Translations under genes and position numbers: made by a program | In this document: positions 25,975 through 34,496 of the stretch, one piece after another | Position numbering within the stretch: position 1 is the first letter of the stretch | Layout of the letters: each line of letters begins with the position of its first letter | Source of the DNA: Opitutaceae bacterium | Lineage (GTDB): Bacteria; Verrucomicrobiota; Verrucomicrobiia; Opitutales; Opitutaceae | DNA: 64,000 nt | Direction: 5' to 3' | Assembly (NCBI GenBank): GCA_016794625.1 | Contig: JAEUGY010000018.1 | Location: 62,001 to 126,000, forward strand | The notes under the pieces: model-generated | Seen by the model: the letters and a program-made list of their open reading frames with translations, nothing else | Told to the model about the DNA's origin: nothing | The model's database searches: none

Positions 25975-26198
25975 AGCTGATCCGGACTCAGGTGGTCACT
26001 GTGAACCACTTTGCCACCGAAGTCACGTCGGCAACCGCCATCTTCTATGTCGCCGCCGATCGGCGCGATGGTGCGGCGGGCACGCGGGAGCGGCCCTTTG
26101 ACGCCTCGGCGCGCGCTAGGCTGGCCCCAAGCGAGCCGGCGAAGTCTGGCCTGACGGGCCATGCCGCCATCGGCCCGCGCCGACATTCCCTTCCATGA
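25971..26198 (+). pseudogene. Remnant of a second beta-helix gene, still an open 75-codon frame
   Basis: The frame starts with an ATG overlapping the kinase stop (ATGA) and ends with a TGA overlapping the mmsA start (ATGA). Residues 24-52 (AIFYVAADRRDGAAGTRE, then RPFDASARARLA) match the opening of the intact beta-helix protein at 22420 (TFWISPTGRDDGPGT, then QPFASLQRALAA) at the same distance from the initiator Met. The last codons retain GPR, like the end of the intact gene, with about 20 of 29 bases shared around it. The body of the gene, about 1.6 kb, is missing. Either a pure relic or a remnant kept because it couples translation of kinase and mmsA. Confidence 0.75.
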
Positions 26199-27658
26199 AA
26201 CTGAGCCACCTGATCGATGGTAAGTCCTTTGCGTCCGGCAACGCCCGCTGGGGCGATGTCTTCAACCCCTCGCGTGGCGAGGTCATTGCCCGCGTGCCCA
26301 TGGGCGGCGCGGCTGAGGTCGATGCTGCGGTGCAGGCTGCCGGCCGCGCCTTCCGCACCTGGTCCGTGCTCCCGGTGCCGCGGCGCGCGAGTGTGCTGTT
26401 TGAATACAAACGCCTGCTGGAACAGCACGCGGATGAACTGGCCCGCCTGGTGACGCGCGAGAATGGCAAGACCCTCGACGAGGCGCGCGGTGATGTGCGG
26501 CGAGGGATCGAGGTGGTCGATTTTGCCTGTGGCGTCGCACAGTTGACGAAGGGCGAAAGCCTGCCGCAGGTCGCCGAGCAGATCGACGCGGTGACGATGC
26601 GCGAACCGATCGGCGTTTGCGCCGGGATCACGCCGTTCAACTTTCCGGCGATGGTCCCCATGTGGATGTTCCCGCTGGCCATCGCCTGCGGCAATACGTT
26701 CGTGCTCAAGCCGAGCGAGAAGGTGCCGCTCACGGCGCTCCGGCTGGCGGAACTGTTCTCCGCCGCCGGGCTTCCGCCAGGCGTGTTCAACGTGGTGCAT
26801 GGCGGCCGCGAGGTCGTGGATGCGCTCTGCACGCACCCGGGCGTTGCCGCCGTGAGTTTTGTCGGATCGTCCGGCGTGGCGAAACACGTCTACACGCTGG
26901 CCAGCGCGCATGGAAAACGCTGTCAGGCTGCCGGCGGCGCGAAGAATGTGTTGCTCGTCATGCCTGACGCCGAGCCTGATTCAACAGTGCGCGCGATCCT
27001 GGGTTCTTCGTTCGGGTGCGCCGGTCAGCGTTGCATGGCCGGTTCCGTGCTCATGGGCGTGGGGCGCAAGACGGCTGACGCCTGGCGCGACCACGTCAGC
27101 GGCGCGCTGGCTGGATTGAAGCTCGACGATACCAGCGCCAACGACCAGGCGGGCATGGGTCCGGTGATTGATGCGGCGGCTCAACGACGGGTCAATGGGG
27201 TGATCGAGGCCGCGGCGGCCGGCGGTGCGGAGGTCGCCTACCGGGGCTCGGCGCCCGCGCGAGGGTTCTTCGTCGGACCCACCTTGCTGGATCGGGTGGA
27301 ACCGCAGATGTCGATCTTCCAGGAGGAAGTCTTTGGTCCCGTCCTTTCGCTCGTGCGACCCGAGACCCTGGACGAGGCGATCGCGACCATGAATCGCCTG
27401 AGCTTCGGCAACGGTGCGAGCATCTTCACCAGCAGTGGCGCCGCCGCCCGGCAGTTCACCCGCGAGATTCAGTGCGGCATGTTGGGCATCAATGTCGGCG
27501 TTCCCGCACCGATGGCGCTCTTCTCCTTCAGCGGCTGGAATGCGTCGTTCTACGGCGATCTCCACGTGCAGGGCGCCGAGGGCGTGTTGTTCTATACCCG
27601 GCAGCGCGTCGTGCTCTCGCGCTGGGACAAGGGTTACGTGCGGGCTCAGGGGTGGTGA
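26195..27658 (+). CDS. mmsA: CoA-acylating (methyl)malonate-semialdehyde dehydrogenase
   Basis: Cytosolic aldehyde dehydrogenase of 487 aa, MmsA/IolA type: oxidises methylmalonate or malonate semialdehyde to propionyl- or acetyl-CoA with NAD+. Start ATG 26195. Family blocks: SHLIDGKSF at the N-terminus, PFNFPAMVPMWMFP, FVGSSGVAKHVYTLAS, and the catalytic Cys280 in FGCAGQRCMAG. There is no Shine-Dalgarno sequence before the ATG, consistent with coupling to the upstream remnant frame by ATGA overlap. The neighbouring iron alcohol dehydrogenase starts 23 bp downstream. In this context it may act on lactaldehyde or a semialdehyde from sugar or inositol breakdown. Confidence 0.93.
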   Translation: MKLSHLIDGKSFASGNARWGDVFNPSRGEVIARVPMGGAAEVDAAVQAAGRAFRTWSVLPVPRRASVLFEYKRLLEQHADELARLVTRENGKTLDEARGDVRRGIEVVDFACGVAQLTKGESLPQVAEQIDAVTMREPIGVCAGITPFNFPAMVPMWMFPLAIACGNTFVLKPSEKVPLTALRLAELFSAAGLPPGVFNVVHGGREVVDALCTHPGVAAVSFVGSSGVAKHVYTLASAHGKRCQAAGGAKNVLLVMPDAEPDSTVRAILGSSFGCAGQRCMAGSVLMGVGRKTADAWRDHVSGALAGLKLDDTSANDQAGMGPVIDAAAQRRVNGVIEAAAAGGAEVAYRGSAPARGFFVGPTLLDRVEPQMSIFQEEVFGPVLSLVRPETLDEAIATMNRLSFGNGASIFTSSGAAARQFTREIQCGMLGINVGVPAPMALFSFSGWNASFYGDLHVQGAEGVLFYTRQRVVLSRWDKGYVRAQGW

Positions 27659-27681
27659 ACCGGCCGCCTTTTCGTGTGCCC

Positions 27682-28842
27682 ATGACCTCCCAGTTCAATA
27701 TCCCCTCCACACTCATCACCGGCGCCGGCGCGGTGAAGGAGCTGGCACCGCAGTTGCAGCGCCGCGGCTTGAAACACGTGCTGCTGGTCACCGACGCCTT
27801 CATGGTGTCGTGCGGCCTCGCGCCGCGCGTGGTGGCCGATCTCGCCGCCGTCGGTATAGCGGTTGACGTTTTTGCCGAGGTGCAGCCCGATCCGAGCGAG
27901 GACAACGTCCTCGCGGGTTTCGCCCGGCTTCAGGCGACAGGCGCGCAGGCCGTGGTCGCACTCGGCGGCGGCAGTCCGATTGACTGCGCCAAGGTGATTG
28001 CGGTTCTGCCGGCCAATCCTCCGCCGCTGTCCCGCTTCATGGGCCGGCACCAGGTGCCCAATCCCGGGTTGCCCCTTTTCGCCATTCCCACCACGGCTGG
28101 CACCGGCAGCGAAGTGACCAAGGTGGCGGTGATCACGGATACGGCGCGTGACGTGAAGATGATGATGCTCGATGCCCACTTGCTGCCGACCGTGGCGTTG
28201 GTGGACTATGAACTTACGCTGAGCATGCCGCCTTCGCTCACAGCGGCGGTCGGGGTCGACACCCTCACGCACGGCATCGAGGCCTTTGTTTCCCGACTGG
28301 CGACACCGCTCACGGATCCACTGGCGCTATCCTGTATCCGACTGGTGGGCGAGCACCTGGAAACGGCCTGGCGAGAACCGGGTCACCGGGCGGCCCGCGA
28401 GGGCATGATGCTGGCGGCCACCCAGGGTGGCATGGCGTTTGCCAACAGCAGCGTCGCGCTCGTTCACGGCATGAGCCGGCCGATCGGCGCGCTGTTCCAC
28501 GTACCCCACGGCATTTCCAACGCCATGCTTCTGCCCACGGTCACGCGCTTTTCTGTCGCGGGAGCCCTGCCCCGCTATGCCATCGTTGCGCGAACGCTCG
28601 GTTGGACCTCACCGGATGCCTGTGATCAGGACGCGGCCGACGCACTCGTTAGTGGGCTTGAGGCGCTCAACCGTCGGCTCAACATTCCTCGGCTTCGCGA
28701 CTACCCAAAGATGGATGCTGATCGTTTCGGCGGCCTCCTGGAGAAGATGGCCGCCGACGCTCTTGTTTCCGGAAGCCCTCAAAACAATCCGGTTGTGCCC
28801 ACGGCTAAGCAGGTGGTTGAACTGTATCGTCAGGCATGGTGA
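27682..28842 (+). CDS. Iron-containing alcohol dehydrogenase (group III, FucO/AdhB-like)
   Basis: NAD(P)-dependent, metal-activated alcohol dehydrogenase of 386 aa from ATG 27682 (MTSQFNIPST). NAD-binding GGGSPIDCAKV and TTAGTGSEVT; metal ligands in VALVDYELT (Asp), THGIEAF (His) and ALFHVPHGISNAM (His, His). Iron ADHs of this group reduce lactaldehyde (FucO), 1,3-propanediol precursors or butanal. Next to an aldehyde dehydrogenase and an FGGY kinase, a lactaldehyde-type role in deoxysugar catabolism is attractive but inferred. Last gene of the plus-strand unit. Confidence 0.9.
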   Translation: MTSQFNIPSTLITGAGAVKELAPQLQRRGLKHVLLVTDAFMVSCGLAPRVVADLAAVGIAVDVFAEVQPDPSEDNVLAGFARLQATGAQAVVALGGGSPIDCAKVIAVLPANPPPLSRFMGRHQVPNPGLPLFAIPTTAGTGSEVTKVAVITDTARDVKMMMLDAHLLPTVALVDYELTLSMPPSLTAAVGVDTLTHGIEAFVSRLATPLTDPLALSCIRLVGEHLETAWREPGHRAAREGMMLAATQGGMAFANSSVALVHGMSRPIGALFHVPHGISNAMLLPTVTRFSVAGALPRYAIVARTLGWTSPDACDQDAADALVSGLEALNRRLNIPRLRDYPKMDADRFGGLLEKMAADALVSGSPQNNPVVPTAKQVVELYRQAW

Positions 28843-28860
28843 ATCAGGCCGCCCTGATTC
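28841..28860. terminator. Hairpin between convergent ADH and sulfatase genes
   Basis: Perfect 8-bp stem GAATCAGG / CCTGATTC with loop CCGC, starting on the ADH stop codon. No T-tract follows on either strand, so intrinsic termination is only probable. Confidence 0.45.
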
Positions 28861-28936
28861 CTGGATTCACGAGGCCGGTCAGGCGGAACTCCGGTGGGTC
28901 GCCACTTGGAGGGATCGCGAGCAAACGGGTCGGACT

Positions 28937-30511
28937 TCATTTGTGCGTTTTCGGAGGGGTGGGTTGGTCGACGATCAGGGCCTCTGGAAAATCGGCTGCG
29001 TCCCGGCCGCCGCGGGCGCGGTAACGGAGGTTGTTGATTTCGCCCGAAGGCGGATTGAGCGGGATCTGCATGCCGCCGAGTTGCTCCATCATCGCGTAGA
29101 GCTGCTTGGTCATTGTCTCCGTCGTCGTCCGATGGGCTGGGTCGTTGATGAGGTTCTTCATCTCATCGGGATCCGATTGCAAATCGTAGAGCTCGTTGCT
29201 GTCCCAGAGGCCGTAATAGGTGATGAACTTGTAACGGTCGCCCCGCAGGGCAAAGACGGTCGGGCTTTGCGGATAATTTCGCTCCCAGTAGTAAACGTAG
29301 AGGAAATAGTCGCGCCACTTCACCTGCTCGCCGCGGAGCAGGGGCACGAGGCTGCGGCCGTCGAAGTGTGCGGCGGGCTTGAGACCCATCACCTCCATCA
29401 CGGTCGGTGCGATGTCGATGTTGGCGACCACTTGGTCGACCACGGTGCCGGGTCGGATCAGTTTCGGCGCGCGCATGAGGAGCGGCACGCGGATGGAGGG
29501 CTCGTAGGCGACACGTTTGTCGATGAGCCCGTGCTCGCCGAACATGAAGCCGTTGTCGCCCATGTACACGATGAGCGTGTTGTCGAGCACGCCCATCTTC
29601 CCCAGTTGATCGAGCACGCGGCCCACACTGTCGTCCACCGCGCTCAGGGTCTCGCCGTAGGCCTTGTAGTATTTGTCGATGTCGAGGTCGCTGTGATAGG
29701 GAAAATCCACGCCGTGCCAGCTGTTGCGTTGATCGCGCAGCCAGCGGGGCTGGTTGCGGATCATCTCCTCGGTGACAGGCATCGACTTCGGGCGCGTCCA
29801 GGTGCGTTGCGCGAATTTTCCGCGGTGGCGTTCGGCCGGGGCAAACTCGGCGTGAACCGCCTTGTGCGAGAGGTAGAGGAAGAAGGGTTTCTCGGCGGGT
29901 TTCTGCTTCTGGAGCCAAGCGATGGCGTAGTCGGTGAGTTCGTCCGTCATGTAGCCCTTCATCGGGACGCGTTGGCCGTCGACGTTGAGGGTGTAACGCG
30001 GGCTTGGGGCGTAGTACTCGCCTTGACCGCGGAAGCTCACCCAATGGTCGAAACCCGGTTGGGGATCGTCGCCCTCGGCGCCCATGTGCCACTTGCCTAA
30101 GAAGGCCGTGGCGTAACCGGCCTTTTGCAGATACTGGGGGAAATAGACGGTGCCCGGGGGGATGGCGCGCTGGTTGTCGATCACGCGGTGACGGAACGTG
30201 TAGAGGCCGGTGAGAATCGAGGCGCGGCTCGGCGAACAGAGCGCCGTCGTGACCATCGCGTTCTTCAGGTGCGCACCTTCGCGGGCGAGACGATCGAGAT
30301 TCGGCGTCTCTGCGAGCGGATGGCCCATGAAGCTCATGGCGTCGAAGCGGTGGTCGTCGGAGAGGATGAAGACGACGTTGAGAGGCTTCGCGCCCGATGC
30401 GCGCTCGGGCAGAATGTCCTTGGGCACCGGGATGACGCTAGCCCAAGCGGAGAAGAACGGTGCCGACCAGAGCATGCCGACCAAAGCTGTCAGGGAGCCG
30501 AGTGTTTTCAT
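28937..30511 (-). CDS. Sulfatase, cysteine type
   Basis: Secreted sulfatase of 524 aa from ATG 30511 (MKTLGSLTALVGML), with signal peptide to about AWAS. Metal-binding VVFILSDDHRFDAMSFMG, active site ALCSPSRASILTG with the formylglycine Cys, FLGKWHMG and YMGDNGFMFGEHG. The SDDHRFD and GDNGFMFGEHG variants are typical of the N-sulfoglucosamine/choline-sulfatase-like branch, which in this phylum is often used on sulfated fucans and carrageenan. Second gene of a two-sulfatase unit, with 288 bp between them that holds no gene. Confidence 0.93.
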   Translation of the reverse strand: MKTLGSLTALVGMLWSAPFFSAWASVIPVPKDILPERASGAKPLNVVFILSDDHRFDAMSFMGHPLAETPNLDRLAREGAHLKNAMVTTALCSPSRASILTGLYTFRHRVIDNQRAIPPGTVYFPQYLQKAGYATAFLGKWHMGAEGDDPQPGFDHWVSFRGQGEYYAPSPRYTLNVDGQRVPMKGYMTDELTDYAIAWLQKQKPAEKPFFLYLSHKAVHAEFAPAERHRGKFAQRTWTRPKSMPVTEEMIRNQPRWLRDQRNSWHGVDFPYHSDLDIDKYYKAYGETLSAVDDSVGRVLDQLGKMGVLDNTLIVYMGDNGFMFGEHGLIDKRVAYEPSIRVPLLMRAPKLIRPGTVVDQVVANIDIAPTVMEVMGLKPAAHFDGRSLVPLLRGEQVKWRDYFLYVYYWERNYPQSPTVFALRGDRYKFITYYGLWDSNELYDLQSDPDEMKNLINDPAHRTTTETMTKQLYAMMEQLGGMQIPLNPPSGEINNLRYRARGGRDAADFPEALIVDQPTPPKTHK

Positions 30512-30799
30512 AACGGTGGAAAAGGAGACCTTGCGGCGGGTGCGACGGATGGGGGAGGGATGTTTTTGCCTAACGGGACGGATCGAACGTTCACGTCCGT
30601 CGCAGGGATGGGTGCGACGAATCCGAGGCGATCCTCGGAACCAACGGCGGGCCATAGCGGAGTGGGCGTCCATGCCATGGTACGACACAAGGAGGACGCC
30701 GCCGACGCAGATCGCAGTCCGACGATCTCAATCCGCCGCGCTGGTGCCCTCACCGGGGCGAGCGCGAGCCATGGCCCTTGAAAAATGACCGGCGGATGG

Positions 30800-32839
30800 T
30801 CATAGGCCGCGCTGGATCGTAAAGCGCTTGAGTTGTCCGGTGAAGGGGCGCTCGGGCAGACGTTCGGCGACAGGATGTTCGCCGCTTTGGCCGATCACGA
30901 GCGCTGTCTTGGGCGAGCCGGTGAAGGGCAAAGGCAGGGAGACGGAGTCCGCGACCACGCCGTCCACGCGCAGCACGATGCGGTTGTAGTCGATGAGGAC
31001 TTGGAGCTGGGTCCATTTCCCGAGGATCGAGGCGGGGCCGTCGACCACCGTGGTCGTGTCGATCCATGTCTTGCAGTGCACGGCGACACCGGGACGTCCG
31101 TCTTGGATGAAGACCTTGTAGCCGTAGTCGCCGGAGGACTGCGCGGCGATGACACCGTCGGATTGCGCATTCACGGCGATGTCGAGACGGAAGGGCCAGC
31201 CGGAGGGATCGATGCGCTTATGGAACGGCACTTGGATGGAGGCCGTGGAGCCGTCGAAGACGACGCTGCCGTCGCGCACCTGCAGGTTTTGGGGGCTGAA
31301 CGTCACGCCCGAGTTCACGCGGTCGACCAACGCGCCGTCGTGCACCGCCAAGTCGAACAGGACGCCTTCCTTTCCCCGGATGCGCGGGAAGTTTTTTGGG
31401 AAGGCATGGGGTGTCCATGCAGAGACGACTTTGGCCTCTTCGAGTTGGGCTTTCATTGACGCGTGCAACGCGGCGTAGGCCGGATCGACCGCCAGGTTGT
31501 TCATCTCGTGCGGGTCCTGCTCCAAGTCGAAGAGCTCGTCGAGATCCTTGATTTCGGGGTAGGTGATGAGCTTGTAGCGGTCCGTGCGCAGCGCGGTCAT
31601 CGTTGGGATCGAATGCACGAGTTCCTTCCAGTATTCGTAGAAGACCGCATTTCGCCACGCGGGGTGTTTTTCCTCAAAGAGGGGTTTCATGCTCGCCCCC
31701 TGCATCTGCGCCGGCACGGGAAGACCGGCGTAGTTTAGGATCGTCGGCGCGAAATCGGCGTTTGTCACCAGCTGCTTGACGGTCGAGCCCGCCTTGATGC
31801 GACCCGGATAGACGACGAGCATGGGGATGCGCAGGCTCTCCTCGTAGGCGAGACGCTTGTCCCACCGACGGTGTTCCATATGGAAGTAACCGTTGTCGCT
31901 GGTGAAGACGATGAGGGTGTTGTCGAGCGTGCCGCGTTCGCGGAGGAGCTCGAGGAGCTTCCCGATGCCGTCGTCGACGGCGGCGAGGCAGCGGAGCTGA
32001 TCGACGTATTTGTTGTTCCCTTTCCACGGCTCGGCCGGGACCGACGCGGGCAGGTTCTCGTCCTCGATCTCGCGGGTCCGGTAGTGCCAGCGCACTTCTC
32101 GCGAAGCCTGGCGACGCTGCCAGGCGGGCTTGTCGGCGAAGTCCTCCATGTAGCTCGGCGGCTGCGTCAATTTCGCGTCGGTGCCGAAGGCCTTCTTGTG
32201 CCGGGGCGCGGGCATGAAGGGTTCGTGCACAGCCTTGTGCGAAAGCATGACGAAGTAGGGCTTATCCTTCGGCTGCTGCTTGATGAAATCGATCGCGTAG
32301 TCGGTCAGCAGGTCGGTCGTGTAGCCTTTGTGCTCCACCTTCTGGCCGTTGATGTTGAAAAGCGGGTCGTGATACACGCCCTGCCCTTTGAAGCTGAGCC
32401 AAAAATCGAAGTGAGGACGCGGAGCACCGGAGTTGCCCATGTGCCATTTGCCGATCATCGCCGTGCGGTAGCCGGCTTCCTGCAGGTACCGGGTGAGCGG
32501 TGGCGTGACATCGGGATTGTAGTCGGAGGACTCGTTGTCGGTCACCCCGTGGCGATTCGCCAATGTGCCGGTGAGAAAGGTCGCCCGCGAAGGACAGCAG
32601 ATCGACGTCGTCACAAACGCGTTGGCCATCATCGCGCCTTGAGAGCGCAGGCGGTCAATGTTGGGCGTCTTGACATAGGGGTGATCCATGTAGCCGAGTG
32701 CGTCCCAGCGGAGATCATCGAGGAGCACGAACAGAACATCCGGCTTCCTGGCTTCTTCAGCCCGGAGTGGTGCACCGAGAGCGACGAAACAAAGCAGTGC
32801 GACGAACAGCCGCTGACGGGGGAGCATGGTTTTCATCAT
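30800..32839 (-). CDS. Sulfatase with C-terminal LamG/concanavalin-like domain
   Basis: 679-aa secreted sulfatase; start at either of two adjacent ATGs (32839 or 32836), signal peptide to about PLRAEE. Metal-binding VLFVLLDDLRWDALGYMD, active site SICCPSRATFLTG (C-C-P-S-R variant; the second Cys is the formylglycine position), IGKWHMGNS and FTSDNGYFHMEH. Beyond about residue 500 it continues with roughly 175 residues (FDLAVHDGALVDRVNSG onward to the end) forming a LamG-like beta-sandwich, likely carbohydrate binding. Most sulfatases stop near 500 aa, so this is an extended form. Divergent from GH130. Confidence 0.92.
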   Translation of the reverse strand: MMKTMLPRQRLFVALLCFVALGAPLRAEEARKPDVLFVLLDDLRWDALGYMDHPYVKTPNIDRLRSQGAMMANAFVTTSICCPSRATFLTGTLANRHGVTDNESSDYNPDVTPPLTRYLQEAGYRTAMIGKWHMGNSGAPRPHFDFWLSFKGQGVYHDPLFNINGQKVEHKGYTTDLLTDYAIDFIKQQPKDKPYFVMLSHKAVHEPFMPAPRHKKAFGTDAKLTQPPSYMEDFADKPAWQRRQASREVRWHYRTREIEDENLPASVPAEPWKGNNKYVDQLRCLAAVDDGIGKLLELLRERGTLDNTLIVFTSDNGYFHMEHRRWDKRLAYEESLRIPMLVVYPGRIKAGSTVKQLVTNADFAPTILNYAGLPVPAQMQGASMKPLFEEKHPAWRNAVFYEYWKELVHSIPTMTALRTDRYKLITYPEIKDLDELFDLEQDPHEMNNLAVDPAYAALHASMKAQLEEAKVVSAWTPHAFPKNFPRIRGKEGVLFDLAVHDGALVDRVNSGVTFSPQNLQVRDGSVVFDGSTASIQVPFHKRIDPSGWPFRLDIAVNAQSDGVIAAQSSGDYGYKVFIQDGRPGVAVHCKTWIDTTTVVDGPASILGKWTQLQVLIDYNRIVLRVDGVVADSVSLPLPFTGSPKTALVIGQSGEHPVAERLPERPFTGQLKRFTIQRGL

Positions 32840-33035
32840 GGGGAGCGGGGTGGGAAGACTCTGCCTTTGGACCGGAGTTAACGGGGACCCGCGCTCGTTG
32901 CCAGGGGGCCGGTGTAGGAAAGCGCAGGTTGGGAAGGGCGGACGGAAAGCCGAGTGACTTCGCTGAAGAGCGAGATGAGCAGAGACGGAAAGCTGGAAGC
33001 GAGGAGTATTTTTTACCCAAAGATGGGGTGAGGTG

Positions 33036-33055
33036 ACATAAATTATTGTTTATGT
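33036..33055. promoter_or_regulatory. Candidate operator palindrome
   Basis: ACATAAA-TTATTG-TTTATGT: perfect 7-bp arms around a 6-bp spacer in an AT-rich patch of a GC-rich genome, about 195 bp upstream of the sulfatase start on one side and 233 bp upstream of GH130 on the other. The size and symmetry fit a dimeric regulator site. The regulator is unknown. Confidence 0.4.
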
Positions 33056-33202
33056 GAAATTTAAGAGCGGATGACTGGGGCCGATTGCGTTACACGCCCG
33101 CCGATTCGGGAGCAGGTCAAAGAGGGTCAGCTTACTCCAAGGGGCATTGCAAGAGAGCGTGTTTCGATCTGTGACGGGATTCATCGGCCTGGCAAGGTGA
33201 AT

Positions 33203-33211
33203 TGATATAAT
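33203..33211 (+). promoter_or_regulatory. Extended -10 promoter for GH130
   Basis: TGATATAAT matches the extended -10 consensus TGnTATAAT exactly; no -35 match upstream, which is usual for this class. Transcription would start near 33218, giving a 70-nt leader. It lies inside an imperfect palindrome TGAATTGATATAATTTCA (33198-33215, 7 of 9 pairs), so a repressor could occlude it. Confidence 0.5.
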
Positions 33212-33287
33212 TTCATCCTTTGTGTATTAAAAATGGTCACTTCAGGATTGCCAACTCCTCCCGCGTGCGACTGAAGCTTTCGGCGAC

Positions 33288-34322
33288 ATGCTTTCCAAAC
33301 GATTCCAACTCGAACGTTACGAGGGTAACCCCATCCTCAGCCCGCTGGCCGGCTCTCACTGGGAGAGCGAAGTCACCACCAATCCGGGCGCCTGGCTCGA
33401 CGAGACCACGGGCGAAGTTAAGCTCATCTACCGCGCCGCCGGCCATGACGCGGAGCACCGCGTCCACTTCGGCCTCGCGGTGAGCAAGGACGGTTTCAAT
33501 TTCTCACGCGTCACTGCCGAGCCCATCCTCTCGCCGCTCGTCGGCGGCATCGACAACGGCTGTGTCGAGGACCCCCGCATCATCCGGATCGGCGACTGGT
33601 ACTACGTCACGGCCGCGACCCGCCCCTTCCCTCCGGGCCGGTATTGGTTGAATGAAAATCACCATGCCAGCACGAACGGCCATTTCCCCAAGGAGTTCCC
33701 GGTCGCGTTGCGCCAGAACCTGACCTCGACTCAGCTGTATCTGACAAAGGACTTCAAGACGTGGATCCGCGCCGGCCGACTCACCAACGCCAAGCTCGAT
33801 GATCGCGACGTCATCATCTTCCCCGAAAAGATCAACGGCAAGTGGTTCACGATCCACCGCCCGATGCAGTGGCACGGCGAGGGCTTCCCGAACGCCTTTC
33901 CCGCGATCTGGATCGCGGAGTGTGAGGACCTGCTCGAGTGGAAGGACATGAAGCTCCTGGCGAAGGGTGAGTATCCGTGGGAACGGAAGATCGGTGCCAA
34001 CAACCCGCCGCTCAAGACGCCTCACGGCTGGCTGCAGATCTACCACGGCGTCGGCGCGGACAAGCAGTACCGCCTGGGTGCGCTGCTCCTCGACCTCCAG
34101 AATCCGATGAAGGTCACGCACCGTACGCCCGAGCCCATTTATGAACCGACGGCCCCCTACGAAACGGAAGGCATCTACAAGGGGGTGTGCTTCCCCTGCG
34201 GCCACGTGGTGATGAACAGCACCTACTTCCTCTACTATGGCGGCGGCGACGTCCACTGCTGCGTGGCGACGGCCCCGTTGGAGGCGTTTCTCGGTCATCT
34301 CCTGGACAACCCGGTCTGCTGA
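33288..34322 (+). CDS. GH130-family glycoside phosphorylase/hydrolase
   Basis: 344-aa cytosolic enzyme, no signal peptide. GH130 members phosphorolyse or hydrolyse beta-mannosides (mannosyl-glucose, beta-1,4-mannobiose, N-glycan core). Five-bladed propeller blocks are visible: YEGNPILSPL, then NPGAWLDETTGEVKLIYRA, GCVEDPRI with the probable proton-donor Asp96, LDDRDVIIFPEKINGKW and YHGVGADKQYRLGALLLD. Phosphorylase versus hydrolase cannot be settled without an alignment of the phosphate-binding Arg/His residues. It converges on a GPH symporter and glycosidase unit and is probably part of the same intracellular oligosaccharide pathway. Confidence 0.88.
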   Translation: MLSKRFQLERYEGNPILSPLAGSHWESEVTTNPGAWLDETTGEVKLIYRAAGHDAEHRVHFGLAVSKDGFNFSRVTAEPILSPLVGGIDNGCVEDPRIIRIGDWYYVTAATRPFPPGRYWLNENHHASTNGHFPKEFPVALRQNLTSTQLYLTKDFKTWIRAGRLTNAKLDDRDVIIFPEKINGKWFTIHRPMQWHGEGFPNAFPAIWIAECEDLLEWKDMKLLAKGEYPWERKIGANNPPLKTPHGWLQIYHGVGADKQYRLGALLLDLQNPMKVTHRTPEPIYEPTAPYETEGIYKGVCFPCGHVVMNSTYFLYYGGGDVHCCVATAPLEAFLGHLLDNPVC

Positions 34323-34353
34323 TACTGGCGCGCCTCGGTCCGACTACCTTTGC

Positions 34354-34377
34354 GCAGGCCGGCCACGTCCGGCCTGC
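34354..34377. terminator. Bidirectional hairpin between GH130 and GPH symporter genes
   Basis: Perfect 9-bp stem GCAGGCCGG / CCGGCCTGC with loop CCACGT, 32 bp past the GH130 stop and between two convergent genes. Strongly suggests a shared terminator, although no T-run follows. Confidence 0.6.
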
Positions 34378-34496
34378 TTCAGTCACGGCGGCCGCATCCG
34401 GGAGAAAGGGCCCGGACGCCTCGTTCACAAAACCCGGCAGATTGCGGTCGTGGCCTGCAGGCGATTCGGTGCGTCTGGGCGCTCGCTCGCGACGGT

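Larger units (their letters stand above)
32840..33287. other. Divergent intergenic region, sulfatase / GH130
   Basis: 448 bp without a gene. It holds a 7-bp-arm palindrome at 33036-33055, an extended -10 promoter at 33203-33211 and the motif AAAAATGGTCAC at 33229-33240; see separate entries. The left third is GC-rich and featureless. Confidence 0.6.
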
